From positions 1,922,001-1,986,000 of the forward strand of contig NZ_CP134779.1 of assembly GCF_031884435.1 (NCBI RefSeq): a stretch of 64,000 nt of DNA. Reading direction: 5' to 3'. This document shows, piece after piece, positions 25,007 to 33,855 of this stretch. Each line of letters starts with the position of its first letter. Positions within the stretch are counted from its first letter, which is position 1. The stretch is from Bosea sp. 685. GTDB lineage: Bacteria > Pseudomonadota > Alphaproteobacteria > Rhizobiales > Beijerinckiaceae. The position numbers and the translations under genes were made by a program. The notes under the pieces are model-generated. The model saw nothing but the letters and a program-made list of their open reading frames with translations. It ran no database searches and was not told the DNA's origin.

Positions 25007-26332
25007 TTGAAGCAGGCCGCTGACGAGTGCGGCTTTGCATGGCGCGGGCTGGTTTTGTTAACCGAGATATTGATCGTCGTGGCATTGACCGTGATTAACG
25101 GTCTTCTGTCCATGTCCGAATTGGCCGTCGTCTCGTCCCGCCCAGCCAGGCTCAAGGTTCTCAGCGATCAAGGCAATAAGGGCGCGGCGATCGCGATCCG
25201 CCTGACCGAGAATCCGGGCCGCTTCCTCTCGACCGTGCAGATCGGCATCACGCTGGTGGGCGTGCTCTCGGGCGCCTTTTCGGGCGCGACCCTGGGGGCG
25301 CGGCTGGCCGAGTGGCTGGCGCAGCAGGGCCTGTCGCGTGCGGCCTCGGACGGGCTTGGCGTCGGTGCGGTGGTGGTGGCGATCACCTATCTCTCGCTGA
25401 TCCTGGGTGAACTGGTGCCCAAGCAGATCGCCTTGCGCGATCCCGAGCGCGTCGCCGCGCGCGCCGCGCCCGCCATGCTGTTCCTCTCCAAGATTGGCGC
25501 GCCTTTGGTCTTCCTGCTCGATCTCTCGGGGCGCGCCGTGCTGAGCCTGCTCGGCCAGAAGGGCGAACCCGAGGAGAAGGTCACCGAGGAGGAGGTCCGC
25601 ACCATCATTGCCGAGGCGGAGACGGCCGGCGTGCTGGAGCGCGACGAGCGCGAGATGATCTCGGGCGTGATGCGGCTCGCCGATCGGTCGGCGCGTGCGC
25701 TGATGACGCCGCGCCGTGAGGTCGAGGTGATCGATCTCGCCGACAGCGCCGACGAGATCCGGGCCCAGTTGCGCGCGACGCGCCGCTCGCGGCTACCGGT
25801 CCAGGACGGCGAACCCGACTCGATCATCGGCGTCGTCATCGTCAAGGATATGATCGATCTGCTCTCGGACGGCGCGGCGCATGATCTGCGCCAGCTCGTC
25901 GACGAGGCGCCGGTGGTGATGGACACGGCCAATGCTTTGCGGATCCTGCGCGATATCCGCGCCTCCAAGGTGCATATGGCGCTGGTCTTCGACGAGTACG
26001 GGCATTTCGAGGGCATCATCACGCCAGGCGACGTGCTGGAAGCGATCATTGGCGCCTTCCAGGAGGAGGAGGAGAGCGAGCCGCCGATCGTGACGCGCGC
26101 CGACGGCTCTTATCTGGTCGCTGGCTGGATGCAGGTCGACGAGTTCTCGCATGAGCTCGGTATCCATATCCCGCGCGACGCCGACTTCCAGACGGTGGCG
26201 GGCTTCATCCTGGCTGAGCTCAACCGTCTGCCCAATGTCGGCGAGTTCTTCGACAAGGGGCATTGGCGCTATGAGGTGGTCGATCTCGATGGGCGCCGGA
26301 TCGACAAGGTGCTGGTCAGCCGGATCGAGTGA
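25007..26332 (+). CDS. HlyC/CorC (CNNM/CBS) family transporter-like protein
   Basis: Integral membrane protein with an N-terminal DUF21/CNNM domain (INGLLSMSELAVVSSRPARL and about four membrane helices), a CBS pair from about residue 215 (MTPRREVEVIDLADSADEI, VFDEYGHFEGIITPGDVLEA) and a C-terminal CorC_HlyC domain (VAGWMQVDEFSHELG, FILAELNRLPNVGE). Relatives take part in magnesium/cobalt efflux or homeostasis. The frame opens with TTG at 25007; a later TTG at 25058 (LLTEILIVV) gives the usual family N-terminus, so the start is uncertain. Confidence 0.85.
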   Translation: MKQAADECGFAWRGLVLLTEILIVVALTVINGLLSMSELAVVSSRPARLKVLSDQGNKGAAIAIRLTENPGRFLSTVQIGITLVGVLSGAFSGATLGARLAEWLAQQGLSRAASDGLGVGAVVVAITYLSLILGELVPKQIALRDPERVAARAAPAMLFLSKIGAPLVFLLDLSGRAVLSLLGQKGEPEEKVTEEEVRTIIAEAETAGVLERDEREMISGVMRLADRSARALMTPRREVEVIDLADSADEIRAQLRATRRSRLPVQDGEPDSIIGVVIVKDMIDLLSDGAAHDLRQLVDEAPVVMDTANALRILRDIRASKVHMALVFDEYGHFEGIITPGDVLEAIIGAFQEEEESEPPIVTRADGSYLVAGWMQVDEFSHELGIHIPRDADFQTVAGFILAELNRLPNVGEFFDKGHWRYEVVDLDGRRIDKVLVSRIE

Positions 26333-26453
26333 GGCCGGCTTGCGGGCATTGACGGTGATCGCCGCGCCGTGGTCTAAAGTCCCCAAGGGGTTCACCGCGA
26401 CGACCCCGTGAGGCTCCGGCCCAAAGTTCGCGTCCAGATTCCTTTCTCGTGGG

Positions 26454-27281
26454 ATGGACGCCATGTCTTCCAACATTGAAATCAGCACTGCCCAATTGTC
26501 CCGGCTCATCGGCTTGCCCGACGCTCCGGTGCTCATCGACGTTCGTATTCCACAGGATTTCGACGCCGACCCGCGCTTGCTGCCAGCCTCCGAACGGCGC
26601 AGCCACACGGATGTGGCCGCCTGGGCCAGGGGCTATGCCGGCCGGCGCGTCGTGGTCTCCTGCCAGCGCGGTCTCAAGCTCAGCGAGGGCGTCGCCGCCT
26701 GGCTGAGACATGAAGGTGTCGAGGCGGAAAACCTCGCAGGCGGATTCGAGGCCTGGCGCGCCGCCGGCGGAATGCTGGTCGCGCCGGCCAAGGTTCCGCC
26801 GCGCAATGCCGCCGGCAACACCGTCTGGGTCACGCGGACCCGGCCCAAGGTCGACCGCATCGCCTGTCCCTGGCTGATCCGGCGCTTCGTCGATCGCGCT
26901 GCGGTCTTCCTGTTCGTCTCGCCATCGGAGGTCGCTGACGTGGCCGATCGTTTCGGCGCGACGCCCTTCGATATCGACGGCGTGTTCTGGAGCCATCGCG
27001 GGGCGCGCTGCAGCTTCGACGTCATGATCGAGGAGTTCGGCCTGTCGAGCCCGCCGCTCGACAAGCTGGCGACGATCGTGCGGGCGGCCGATACGGCGGA
27101 GCTCGATCTCGCGCCGCAGGCGGCGGGGCTGCTCGCGGCCTCGCTGGGCTTGTCGCGCATGTTCAAGGATGATCTCGCGCAACTGGAGGCCGGCATGCTG
27201 CTTTACGACGCGTTCTATCGCTGGTGCCGCGATGCGAGCGAGGAAAGCCATAACTGGCCCGCACGCTCGGCCAAGATCTGA
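26454..27281 (+). CDS. chrB: rhodanese-ChrB fusion protein (chromate resistance)
   Basis: Two-domain protein, 275 residues. A rhodanese domain (about 8-110) has the active-site cysteine in VVVSCQRGLKLSEG. A ChrB C-terminal domain (about 120-270) begins VWVTRTRPKVDRIACPWLIR. It lacks the N-terminal regulator domain of classical ChrB. Its stop is ten bases before chrA, so the pair is an operon for chromate tolerance. How the sulfurtransferase domain contributes is unknown; thiosulfate or reduced sulfur supply is a guess. Confidence 0.88.
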   Translation: MDAMSSNIEISTAQLSRLIGLPDAPVLIDVRIPQDFDADPRLLPASERRSHTDVAAWARGYAGRRVVVSCQRGLKLSEGVAAWLRHEGVEAENLAGGFEAWRAAGGMLVAPAKVPPRNAAGNTVWVTRTRPKVDRIACPWLIRRFVDRAAVFLFVSPSEVADVADRFGATPFDIDGVFWSHRGARCSFDVMIEEFGLSSPPLDKLATIVRAADTAELDLAPQAAGLLAASLGLSRMFKDDLAQLEAGMLLYDAFYRWCRDASEESHNWPARSAKI

Positions 27282-27290
27282 GGTGCGGCG

Positions 27291-28685
27291 ATGACGATCG
27301 CGACGACAACCGCTTCGATCGAAGCAACGCCCGCCATGCCGACGCTGGCGGAAGCCACCCGCGTCTGGGCGAAGATCGGCCTGCTGTCGTTTGGCGGGCC
27401 GGCCGGGCAGATCGCCTTGATGCATAAGGAACTGGTCGAGGAGCGGCGCTGGATCGGCGAGCAGCGTTTCCTGCATGCGCTCAATTACTGCATGCTCCTG
27501 CCGGGCCCGGAGGCGCAGCAGCTTGCCGTCTATATCGGCTGGTTGATGCATCGCACGCTCGGGGGGTTCGTCGCCGGCCTGCTGTTCATCATCCCCGGCG
27601 CGCTGGTGATGCTCGGGCTCAGCACGCTCTATGTACTCTACCGGCAGGTTCCGCTCATCGACGGGATCTTCTTCGGGGTGAAGGCCGCGGTGCTCGCCGT
27701 GGTGATCGAGGCGGGCTTGCGGATCAGCCGGCGGGCGCTGAAGAACCGCGCCATGGTGGCGGTGGCGATCGCAGCCTTCATCGCGATTGTCCTGTTCAAG
27801 ACGCCATTTCCGCTGATCATTCTGGCGGCGGGGCTGATCGGCTGGCTCGGCCATCGCGTCAGGCCCGATTTGTTCGGCCCAGGCTCAGGGCATGGCGCGT
27901 CGGGGCCGGACGTCGTCGGGCTGGTCGATCAGATGTTCGCGCGCGGCGAGATGGCGCATGCGCGCCCGTCAGCAGGTAAGGCGCTGCGGGTCCTGGCCAT
28001 CTGGCTGCCGCTCTGGCTTGGGCCGGTGCTCCTGCTCTGGCTGATGACGGGGGGCGCGAGCGTCTGGACGCATCTGGGGACGTTCTTCAGCACCATGGCA
28101 GTCGTCACCTTCGGCGGCGCCTATGCGGTGTTGGCCTATGTCGCGCAGGCGGCGGTCGAGAGTTATCACTGGCTCGTCGCCGGCGAGATGGTCGATGGGC
28201 TCGGCCTCGCCGAGACGACGCCCGGCCCCTTGATCCTGGTGCTGCAATTCGTCGGCTTCCTGGCCGGATTCCGCGCGCCGGGCAGCATGCCGCCGCTGCT
28301 GGCGGGCGGGATGGGTGCGTTCTTGACGCTCTGGGTGACCTTCGCGCCCTGCTTCCTCTGGATTTTCCTGGGTGCGCCCTATGTCGAGGCATTGCGCGGC
28401 AACAAGGCGCTGTCGGCGGCGCTGAGCACGATCACGGCTGCGGTCGTCGGCGTGATCATGAATCTCGCGCTCTGGTTCGGCCTGCATGTCCTGTTCAGGG
28501 AGGTGCGCCGGATCGAGCTGCTGTTCGCCAGTCCCGACTGGCCCGTGCTGGCCTCGCTGGATTGGCGCGCGGCGCTGCTCTCGGCGGCTGCGATGGTCGC
28601 GATGCTGCGCTTCAAGACCGGGATGATCCCGACGCTTGCGGCCTGCGCCGCGGCAGGTGTGGTGCTGACGCGACTTCCAGCCTGA
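27291..28685 (+). CDS. chrA: chromate transporter ChrA
   Basis: Inner-membrane chromate exporter of the long-chain CHR family, 464 residues and about twelve hydrophobic segments. The two homologous halves show the paired signatures LLSFGGPAGQIALMHKELVE with LPGPEAQQLAVYIGW, and VVTFGGAYAVLAYVAQAAVE with TTPGPLILVLQFVGFLAG. The spacing to the chrB-like gene (ten bases) shows cotranscription. Sulfate-like oxyanion handling is possible, but the fused neighbour supports chromate. Confidence 0.93.
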   Translation: MTIATTTASIEATPAMPTLAEATRVWAKIGLLSFGGPAGQIALMHKELVEERRWIGEQRFLHALNYCMLLPGPEAQQLAVYIGWLMHRTLGGFVAGLLFIIPGALVMLGLSTLYVLYRQVPLIDGIFFGVKAAVLAVVIEAGLRISRRALKNRAMVAVAIAAFIAIVLFKTPFPLIILAAGLIGWLGHRVRPDLFGPGSGHGASGPDVVGLVDQMFARGEMAHARPSAGKALRVLAIWLPLWLGPVLLLWLMTGGASVWTHLGTFFSTMAVVTFGGAYAVLAYVAQAAVESYHWLVAGEMVDGLGLAETTPGPLILVLQFVGFLAGFRAPGSMPPLLAGGMGAFLTLWVTFAPCFLWIFLGAPYVEALRGNKALSAALSTITAAVVGVIMNLALWFGLHVLFREVRRIELLFASPDWPVLASLDWRAALLSAAAMVAMLRFKTGMIPTLAACAAAGVVLTRLPA

Positions 28686-28700
28686 TCGTCATGCCGGGCT

Positions 28701-29018
28701 TCAGCGGCGCGGCGGCTCGCCCGGCTCGATGATGCGGTACTCGGCGTCGATCACGTCGACGCGCTCCGCCGGCCGTCTCTGCGCTGCGAAGGGATCGGGC
28801 CGGCCAAAGCCGGCGGCCTTCAACCTGTTGCGCAAACGCCAGGCGGCGACCGCCCCGACGATCATGACGACCGGGATCAGGATCAATGCGAGGCTGGCTG
28901 CGAGCAGGAACAGGGTGACGCCGACAACCAGGCTCGCCGCCATGGCAAGCCATGTCATCCAACGCGGCCCGCGCTGGGGGCGGCCGCCAAGCTGTTCATG
29001 GAGATTGACGCGGATCAT
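28701..29018 (-). CDS. conserved hypothetical membrane protein
   Basis: A 105-residue protein with a short polar N-terminus (MIRVNLHEQLGG), one long or two packed hydrophobic segments between residues 20 and 62, a basic stretch RLRNRLKAAGFGRPDP, and an acidic tail DVIDAEYRIIEPGEPPRR. I do not recognise a named family. It is convergent with chrA (15 bases between stops). Confidence 0.7.
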   Translation of the reverse strand: MIRVNLHEQLGGRPQRGPRWMTWLAMAASLVVGVTLFLLAASLALILIPVVMIVGAVAAWRLRNRLKAAGFGRPDPFAAQRRPAERVDVIDAEYRIIEPGEPPRR

Positions 29019-29120
29019 CTGGCCCTCGTCCAATGGATCGAGGATGAGAGATAGGGATGAAATGCGGCGAAGACGAGAGCGGCTGTCGCAGGGGTAGGGC
29101 GGCCGAACGCCGCAGCGGGC

Positions 29121-30305
29121 TCAGACCGGGGCGCGCCAGTCATAGAGCCAGTCATAGCGCCGGCGTATGCCGTCGGGGCCGAGCCGGCGCATCACCAGGT
29201 CACGGCCAAGACTCCAGGGCCGGCCAAGATGATAGGCGCGGCCATTGCTGCGGCTCGTCGCCTGGACACGGGCGACGCGCTCGGTGCGCGCCCGGGCATA
29301 GGCCGCCATTGCTGCCGGCACGCCGGAGGCGCCGTCGCGTTCCAGATGCGTCGCCAGCTCATGCGCCAGCACGGCCGAGTCCTCGATTGCCAGCGCCGCG
29401 CCCTGGGCGAAGAAGGGCAGCACGGGATGGGCGGCGTCGCCGAGCAAGGCGATGCGGCCCTGCGCCATCACGGCCGGGGTTCTGTCGAACAGCGACCAGA
29501 CCTGCCACGGGCCGGCCGCGCCGGCGAGGCGACGCAGATCGGGAGCAGCGCCCGCGAGATGGCTCGCCAGCAGGCGCGCATCGCCTTCGCGGCTCCAGCC
29601 TTCGCGCGCTTCTTTGGCTTCCCGGACGACGACGAGATTGATCTCGCGCCCGCTCGCGACCGGATAATGCACGGCATGACGGCCCGCACCGAGATGGAGC
29701 GTGATTTCGGCTGCGGGCTTGTCGTGGCCGGCCGGGACCAGTGTGCGCCAGGCCTCGAAGCCGGTGAAGGCGGGCGGCGCGGTGTCGCCGCTGAGTTCTC
29801 TGAGCCTGGACCAGAGCCCGTCCGCGCCGACCGCGCCGAGCGCCTGCACGGTCTCGATCTGCCCGGCATCGCTGACCAGGGTCGCGCTGATGCCGTCCTG
29901 GGTCTGGGCGATCTCCTGCAGGCCCCGGCCGACGACGAGGCGGATATTGGGGAGCTGGCGGGCGGCATCGAGCAGCAGCATGTGCAGGTCGGAGCGCTTC
30001 AGCACGCGGAAGGGTGTTTCCGCCGATGCGACAGCCATCGGCATGCCGGCGATCTCGGTGCCGTTTCGCCAGCGCCGGATGACGAGCCTGTCGGCCGTGA
30101 CGCCGACGCGCTTCAACGCGAAGCCGAGATCGAGCGCCGCGAGCACGCGGCCGGCATTGGGCGATAATTGCAGGCCGGCGCCGGTCTCGCCGAAGCCGGT
30201 GCGCTTCTCAGCCAGCGTCACCGCAATGCCGCGCCGGGCGAGCGCGATGGCGGCCGTCAGACCGCCGATCCCGGCGCCGGCGATCAGGATATGGGGAGTT
30301 GGCAC
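29121..30305 (-). CDS. FAD-dependent monooxygenase, salicylate-hydroxylase-like
   Basis: Group A flavoprotein hydroxylase, 394 residues. The Rossmann GAGIGGLTAAIALARRG is at the N-terminus, the DG motif is in GAVGADGLWSRLRE near residue 160, and the second FAD motif LLGDAAHPVLPFFAQGAALA is near residue 285. The family hydroxylates aromatic compounds with NAD(P)H. The substrate here is unknown and no ring-cleavage gene is nearby. It is probably the last gene of a minus-strand run with the small lipoprotein and zinc-finger genes. Confidence 0.88.
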   Translation of the reverse strand: MPTPHILIAGAGIGGLTAAIALARRGIAVTLAEKRTGFGETGAGLQLSPNAGRVLAALDLGFALKRVGVTADRLVIRRWRNGTEIAGMPMAVASAETPFRVLKRSDLHMLLLDAARQLPNIRLVVGRGLQEIAQTQDGISATLVSDAGQIETVQALGAVGADGLWSRLRELSGDTAPPAFTGFEAWRTLVPAGHDKPAAEITLHLGAGRHAVHYPVASGREINLVVVREAKEAREGWSREGDARLLASHLAGAAPDLRRLAGAAGPWQVWSLFDRTPAVMAQGRIALLGDAAHPVLPFFAQGAALAIEDSAVLAHELATHLERDGASGVPAAMAAYARARTERVARVQATSRSNGRAYHLGRPWSLGRDLVMRRLGPDGIRRRYDWLYDWRAPV

Positions 30306-30347
30306 GGGATATCCGGCTGACGATGTGTGGGTAGGCGGACCGAAACG

Positions 30348-30548
30348 TCAGTCCTTGTTGCTGCGGCCGTCGCGATCGGGCGGCAGGTCCGGGCGGGGCG
30401 AACCCGGCTCGGCCCAACTGCGGGCATAGGGCTCGGCCTTGCCACCGAGGCGCGGCGCGGTCTCCCTGGACACTGACTGGCAGCCGGCGAGAAGCGTCGC
30501 CGCCAACAGAACCGCGCCGGTGACCGTGCGGACCAGGTTCATCGTCAT
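30348..30548 (-). CDS. small predicted lipoprotein
   Basis: Sixty-six residues with a signal peptide (NLVRTVTGAVLLAATLLAGC) and a lipobox LLAGC, then a short polar, proline-rich mature part. The ATG at 30548 overlaps the stop of the upstream zinc-finger gene (ATGA), so translation is coupled. Function is unknown. Confidence 0.72.
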   Translation of the reverse strand: MTMNLVRTVTGAVLLAATLLAGCQSVSRETAPRLGGKAEPYARSWAEPGSPRPDLPPDRDGRSNKD

Positions 30549-30796
30549 GCCGCCTGCGAAGTCTCGTGATGCGCGCATTCAGGCGGCGTGCAGGCTGAGC
30601 CCTTCAACGACGGATCATATTTGAACAGCGTCGAGCAATAGGGGCAGATGATCTCGTGGTCGGAGCCCATATCGAGGAAGACATGGGGATGGTCGAAGGG
30701 CGGCTTGGCGCCGATGCACATGAACTCATGCGCGCCGACATGGATCACGGCCACGCCGGAATCATTGTGGAAATGCGGAATGCCCGTCTCGGCCAT
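30545..30796 (-). CDS. zinc-finger (zf-CHCC) domain protein
   Basis: Eighty-three residues with the CHCC zinc-ribbon pattern: EFMCIGAKPPFDHPHVFLDM followed by IICPYCSTLFKYD. This is the domain of the mitochondrial complex I subunit NDUFS6, and alphaproteobacteria carry stand-alone copies. A role in complex I assembly is inferred from family. A 19-bp tandem duplication lies just upstream (30811-30848). Confidence 0.87.
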   Translation of the reverse strand: MAETGIPHFHNDSGVAVIHVGAHEFMCIGAKPPFDHPHVFLDMGSDHEIICPYCSTLFKYDPSLKGSACTPPECAHHETSQAA

Positions 30797-30810
30797 GATC
30801 GTCGCTCTGC

Positions 30811-30848
30811 GAATGGGATGTCTTGCAGTGAATGGGAGGTCTTGCAGT
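30811..30848. repeat. 19-bp tandem duplication upstream of the zinc-finger gene
   Basis: Two adjacent 19-base units differing at one base (GAATGGGATGTCTTGCAGT and GAATGGGAGGTCTTGCAGT) lie 15 bases before the zinc-finger start, inside its likely promoter or leader. Confidence 0.9.
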
Positions 30849-30931
30849 GATGCTGGCGCGCAAACTAGCGCGCGCTGCCTGCCCGCGCCAGTGCGCGATT
30901 GCCTCAGGGCGATGCCTGCCGTGTCGCGGGA

Positions 30932-31942
30932 TCAGCGAAAGCAAACTTTGGCAAGCGCCGAGACGCGGCTGCGCTCCTCCGGGCTGAGCGCATTCTCGAG
31001 TAGTTTTCGCCAGAGATCCTCGCGCTTGATGGCGTCGACCGTACAGCCGCAGAGCATCCGGCAGGCGCCGGCGTCGTGCGCTCCTTGCATGCAGCTACGC
31101 TCGCAGGACTGCATGAAGGGCTGTTCGTCGGCGGGCCGCGCGATCGCAAACTGCGTCGCCAGCATGAGCGCCCCGATGAAGACCGGCTGGTGCACGAGAT
31201 AGACCAGCAGGCTGTTGCGGCCGCCCCAGGCGACGACCCGCGCGGGCAAAGTGTGGGGCCGCCAGCCGGCGAGGCGCGATTGGGCGAGGCGCGGCAGTGT
31301 CAGCCTCGCCAGCGCGATTCCGGTCAGAACCCAGCCGAACCAGGGGAAAACAGGCACGAAATCGGCGGAGGCCGGAACCTCCTGGGCCAGCCCGAGCCAG
31401 AGCAGCCACGATTGGTCGAGGACGGGATGGGCAGTCAGATACGGCGCCGCCAGATACGGCACCGCGAAGACGAAGAGCGCGGCAAGCGCGATCACGAGCG
31501 TCGGTAGCCGCAGGAAGGGCAGGGCGACGACGCTCGCCAGCGCGACCTGATGCAGGATGCCGAAGAAGATGAAGCTGTCGGGCATGGCAAACCAAGTGCC
31601 GACAGTCACCAGCGCGGCTGCGCCCGCGACCATGGCGAGGCGCTTCAGATAGGCGTGGCGGTTTAGATAGACTTGGCGGTTCAGCCCGTTGCGGGTCGCG
31701 AGTACGAGGCTGACGCCGACCAGCGTCAGGAAGCTCGCGGCGATCGAGCGGGCGAACCAGTGCCAGCCCGGCTCGACCGGGGTGTCGACATCGATCAGCT
31801 CGAAATAGGCGAGGTCATAGGTGAAGTGGAAGACGAACATCGCCAGCAGGGCGATGCCGCGCGCCAGATCGATGAACGCGAAGCGGGGGCGGGCGACGGG
31901 CGATGTCGGGCTGAGGTCGGCAGTGCTCATATCCGTCTTCAT
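30932..31942 (-). CDS. DUF1624 (heparan N-acetyltransferase-like) membrane protein
   Basis: Membrane acyltransferase-like protein, about 336 residues. The family start RFAFIDLARGIALLAMFVFH with FTYDLAYF is near residue 20, and several helices end with GRNSLLVYLVHQPVFIG. After the last helix comes a cysteine-rich tail, SCERSC, nine residues, CRMLCGC, which is a twin CX3C pattern. Two in-frame tandem duplications (31436-31465, 31647-31682) double APYL-like and YLNR-like peptides. Family members probably modify envelope sugars. ATGs at 31942 and 31930 are the candidate starts. Confidence 0.83.
   Translation of the reverse strand: MKTDMSTADLSPTSPVARPRFAFIDLARGIALLAMFVFHFTYDLAYFELIDVDTPVEPGWHWFARSIAASFLTLVGVSLVLATRNGLNRQVYLNRHAYLKRLAMVAGAAALVTVGTWFAMPDSFIFFGILHQVALASVVALPFLRLPTLVIALAALFVFAVPYLAAPYLTAHPVLDQSWLLWLGLAQEVPASADFVPVFPWFGWVLTGIALARLTLPRLAQSRLAGWRPHTLPARVVAWGGRNSLLVYLVHQPVFIGALMLATQFAIARPADEQPFMQSCERSCMQGAHDAGACRMLCGCTVDAIKREDLWRKLLENALSPEERSRVSALAKVCFR
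31436..31465. repeat. 15-bp in-frame tandem duplication in the DUF1624 gene
   Basis: CAGATACGGCGCCGC is followed directly by CAGATACGGCACCGC. The repeat encodes successive PYLAA/PYLTA peptides. Confidence 0.85.
31647..31682. repeat. 18-bp in-frame tandem duplication in the DUF1624 gene
   Basis: Two adjacent 18-base units sharing AGATAG and TGGCGGTT encode successive six-residue NRxxYL peptides between two membrane helices. Confidence 0.8.
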
Positions 31943-32027
31943 AGGCAAGCGGCGTCGAGCCCGCTACCCAAAGCAGTGGCTGCGTGGCAGGGAGAGGGCA
32001 ACGGCAACGGCCCAAGCGATACGGATC

Positions 32028-32795
32028 ATGCAGAGTTTCTCATCCGACGGCGTCAATCTCGCCTATATCGACCTCGCTCCGACGAGCGAGGTTTCACGCG
32101 GCGAGACGGTCATACTCGTTCATGGCTTCGGCTCCAGCCATATGGTCAACTGGGTCAACACCCAATGGACCAAGACGCTGACCCATGCCGGATACCGCGT
32201 CGTCGCGCTCGACAATCGCGGCCATGGCCAGAGCGAGAAGCTCTATGAGCCGGCCGCCTATTCCTCACAGATCATGGCCGAGGATGTGCGCCGCCTGATG
32301 GACCATCTCGATATCGCCCAAGCGGCGGTGATGGGCTATTCGATGGGCGCGCGGATCTCGGCGCATCTGGCGCTGGCGCATCCAGATCGCCTGCGGGCCT
32401 TGCTGCTCGGCGGGCTCGGCATCCATCTGGTCGAGGGCGTCGGACTGCCGCTTAGCATTGCCGATGCCATGGAAGCGCCCTCGCTCGATGTCCTGAGCGA
32501 CCCGATGCAGCGGATGTTCCGCGCCTTCGCCGATGCGACCAAGAGCGATCTTAGGGCGCTCGCGGCCTGTATCAGGGGCTCGCGCCAGACATTGACTGTC
32601 GCGCAGGTCGGGCAGATTGCGGTGCCGACCCTGGTCAGCGTCGGCACGAAGGACGATGTCGCGGGTTCCGGGCCGGAGCTCGCGGCGCTCATTCCCGGTG
32701 CGGAGGCTTTCGACATCGAAGGCCGCGATCACAATCTCGCGGTCGGCGACAAGAGCCACAAACAGGCGGTGCTGGATTTCCTGGCGCGGCTGTGA
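32028..32795 (+). CDS. alpha/beta fold hydrolase
   Basis: Cytoplasmic alpha/beta hydrolase, 255 residues. The oxyanion-hole HGFGSSHMVNW is near residue 33, the nucleophile elbow GYSMGARIS near 104, an acid in GTKDDVAGSG and the histidine in EGRDHNLAVGD near 238. There is no signal peptide. Substrate is unknown. The start at 32028 gives the usual compact family N-terminus; frames further upstream overlap the divergent DUF1624 gene. Confidence 0.88.
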   Translation: MQSFSSDGVNLAYIDLAPTSEVSRGETVILVHGFGSSHMVNWVNTQWTKTLTHAGYRVVALDNRGHGQSEKLYEPAAYSSQIMAEDVRRLMDHLDIAQAAVMGYSMGARISAHLALAHPDRLRALLLGGLGIHLVEGVGLPLSIADAMEAPSLDVLSDPMQRMFRAFADATKSDLRALAACIRGSRQTLTVAQVGQIAVPTLVSVGTKDDVAGSGPELAALIPGAEAFDIEGRDHNLAVGDKSHKQAVLDFLARL

Positions 32796-32975
32796 GGCGA
32801 GGTATTCCGGACAGCAAGAAACCGCGCGTCACCATAGGCTTACGCACTGGCGCTGCCATCTTGATTCAGGCGCGCGCAACCACGATCTCGCAAATTCGAG
32901 CTTTCGCGTTTGGCGGTTCACCACCGCAATGTGCTAGAGTTTGAATTCGTCTTACGTCTCCATCGGAGAATGATC

Positions 32976-33824
32976 ATGCCGTCTGGGCGCTCCGTCATAG
33001 AAGCACGCGATCCCGCGACCGGGCTCGACCGTGTCGACCCCGTCTGGGCCAGGCTGCGGCGCGAGGCTGAAGCTGCGGTCGCCAGCGAGCCGTCGCTTGC
33101 CAGCCTGATCACGGCTTGCGTGCTAAACCAGCAGAGCTTCGAGGCGGCGGTCAGCCACCGCGTCGCGATGCGTCTCGGGCATGTGGCGGTGCCCGCCGAT
33201 CTGATCGCACAGGCTTTCGAGGAGGCGCTTATTGCCGATCCGGAGATCAGCCAGGGCATAAGGGCCGATGCGCTCGCGGTGATGGACCGCGACCCGGCCT
33301 GCTACCGGGTGCTGGAGCCGGTGCTGTTCTTCAAGGGCTTCCACGCCTTGCAGGCCCATAGGCTCGCTCATTGGCTGCACCGACAGGGTCGGCGCGATTT
33401 CGCGCTTTATCTGCAGAGTCGCTCGTCGGAGGTGTTCCAGACCGACATCAACCCGGCTGCGGTGATCGGCAAGGGGATCTTCCTCGACCATGCCACCGGC
33501 CTCGTCGTCGGCGAGACCACGGTGATCGAGGACGATGTCTCGATGCTGCAGGACGTGACGCTGGGCGGAACCGGCAAGCAGGGCGGCGACCGTCATCCCA
33601 AGATCCGCAAGGGCGTGCTGATCGGCGCCGGCGCAAAAATCCTCGGCAATATCGAGATCGGCCAATGCGCCCGCGTCGCGGCGGGTTCGGTCGTGCTGCA
33701 GGCCGTGCCGCGCAACAAGACGGTTGCCGGCGTGCCGGCCAAGGTCGTCGGCGAGGCCGGCTGCGCCGAGCCGTCGCGCTCGATGGATCAGATCCTGGCC
33801 GGGGATTGCGGTAGCGCGATTTGA
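32976..33824 (+). CDS. cysE: serine O-acetyltransferase
   Basis: First enzyme of cysteine synthesis, making O-acetylserine from serine and acetyl-CoA. The product has 282 residues. An N-terminal helical SATase domain (DPVWARLRREAEAAVASEPS) leads to left-handed beta-helix hexapeptide repeats from about residue 155. These include FLDHATGLVVGETTVIEDDV and LGGTGKQGGDRHPKI. GGAG seven bases before ATG 32976 sets the start. No partner cysK is adjacent. Confidence 0.94.
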   Translation: MPSGRSVIEARDPATGLDRVDPVWARLRREAEAAVASEPSLASLITACVLNQQSFEAAVSHRVAMRLGHVAVPADLIAQAFEEALIADPEISQGIRADALAVMDRDPACYRVLEPVLFFKGFHALQAHRLAHWLHRQGRRDFALYLQSRSSEVFQTDINPAAVIGKGIFLDHATGLVVGETTVIEDDVSMLQDVTLGGTGKQGGDRHPKIRKGVLIGAGAKILGNIEIGQCARVAAGSVVLQAVPRNKTVAGVPAKVVGEAGCAEPSRSMDQILAGDCGSAI

Positions 33825-33855
33825 GGCGCGTTGCCGGTCGTATCGCGTGGCTGGG

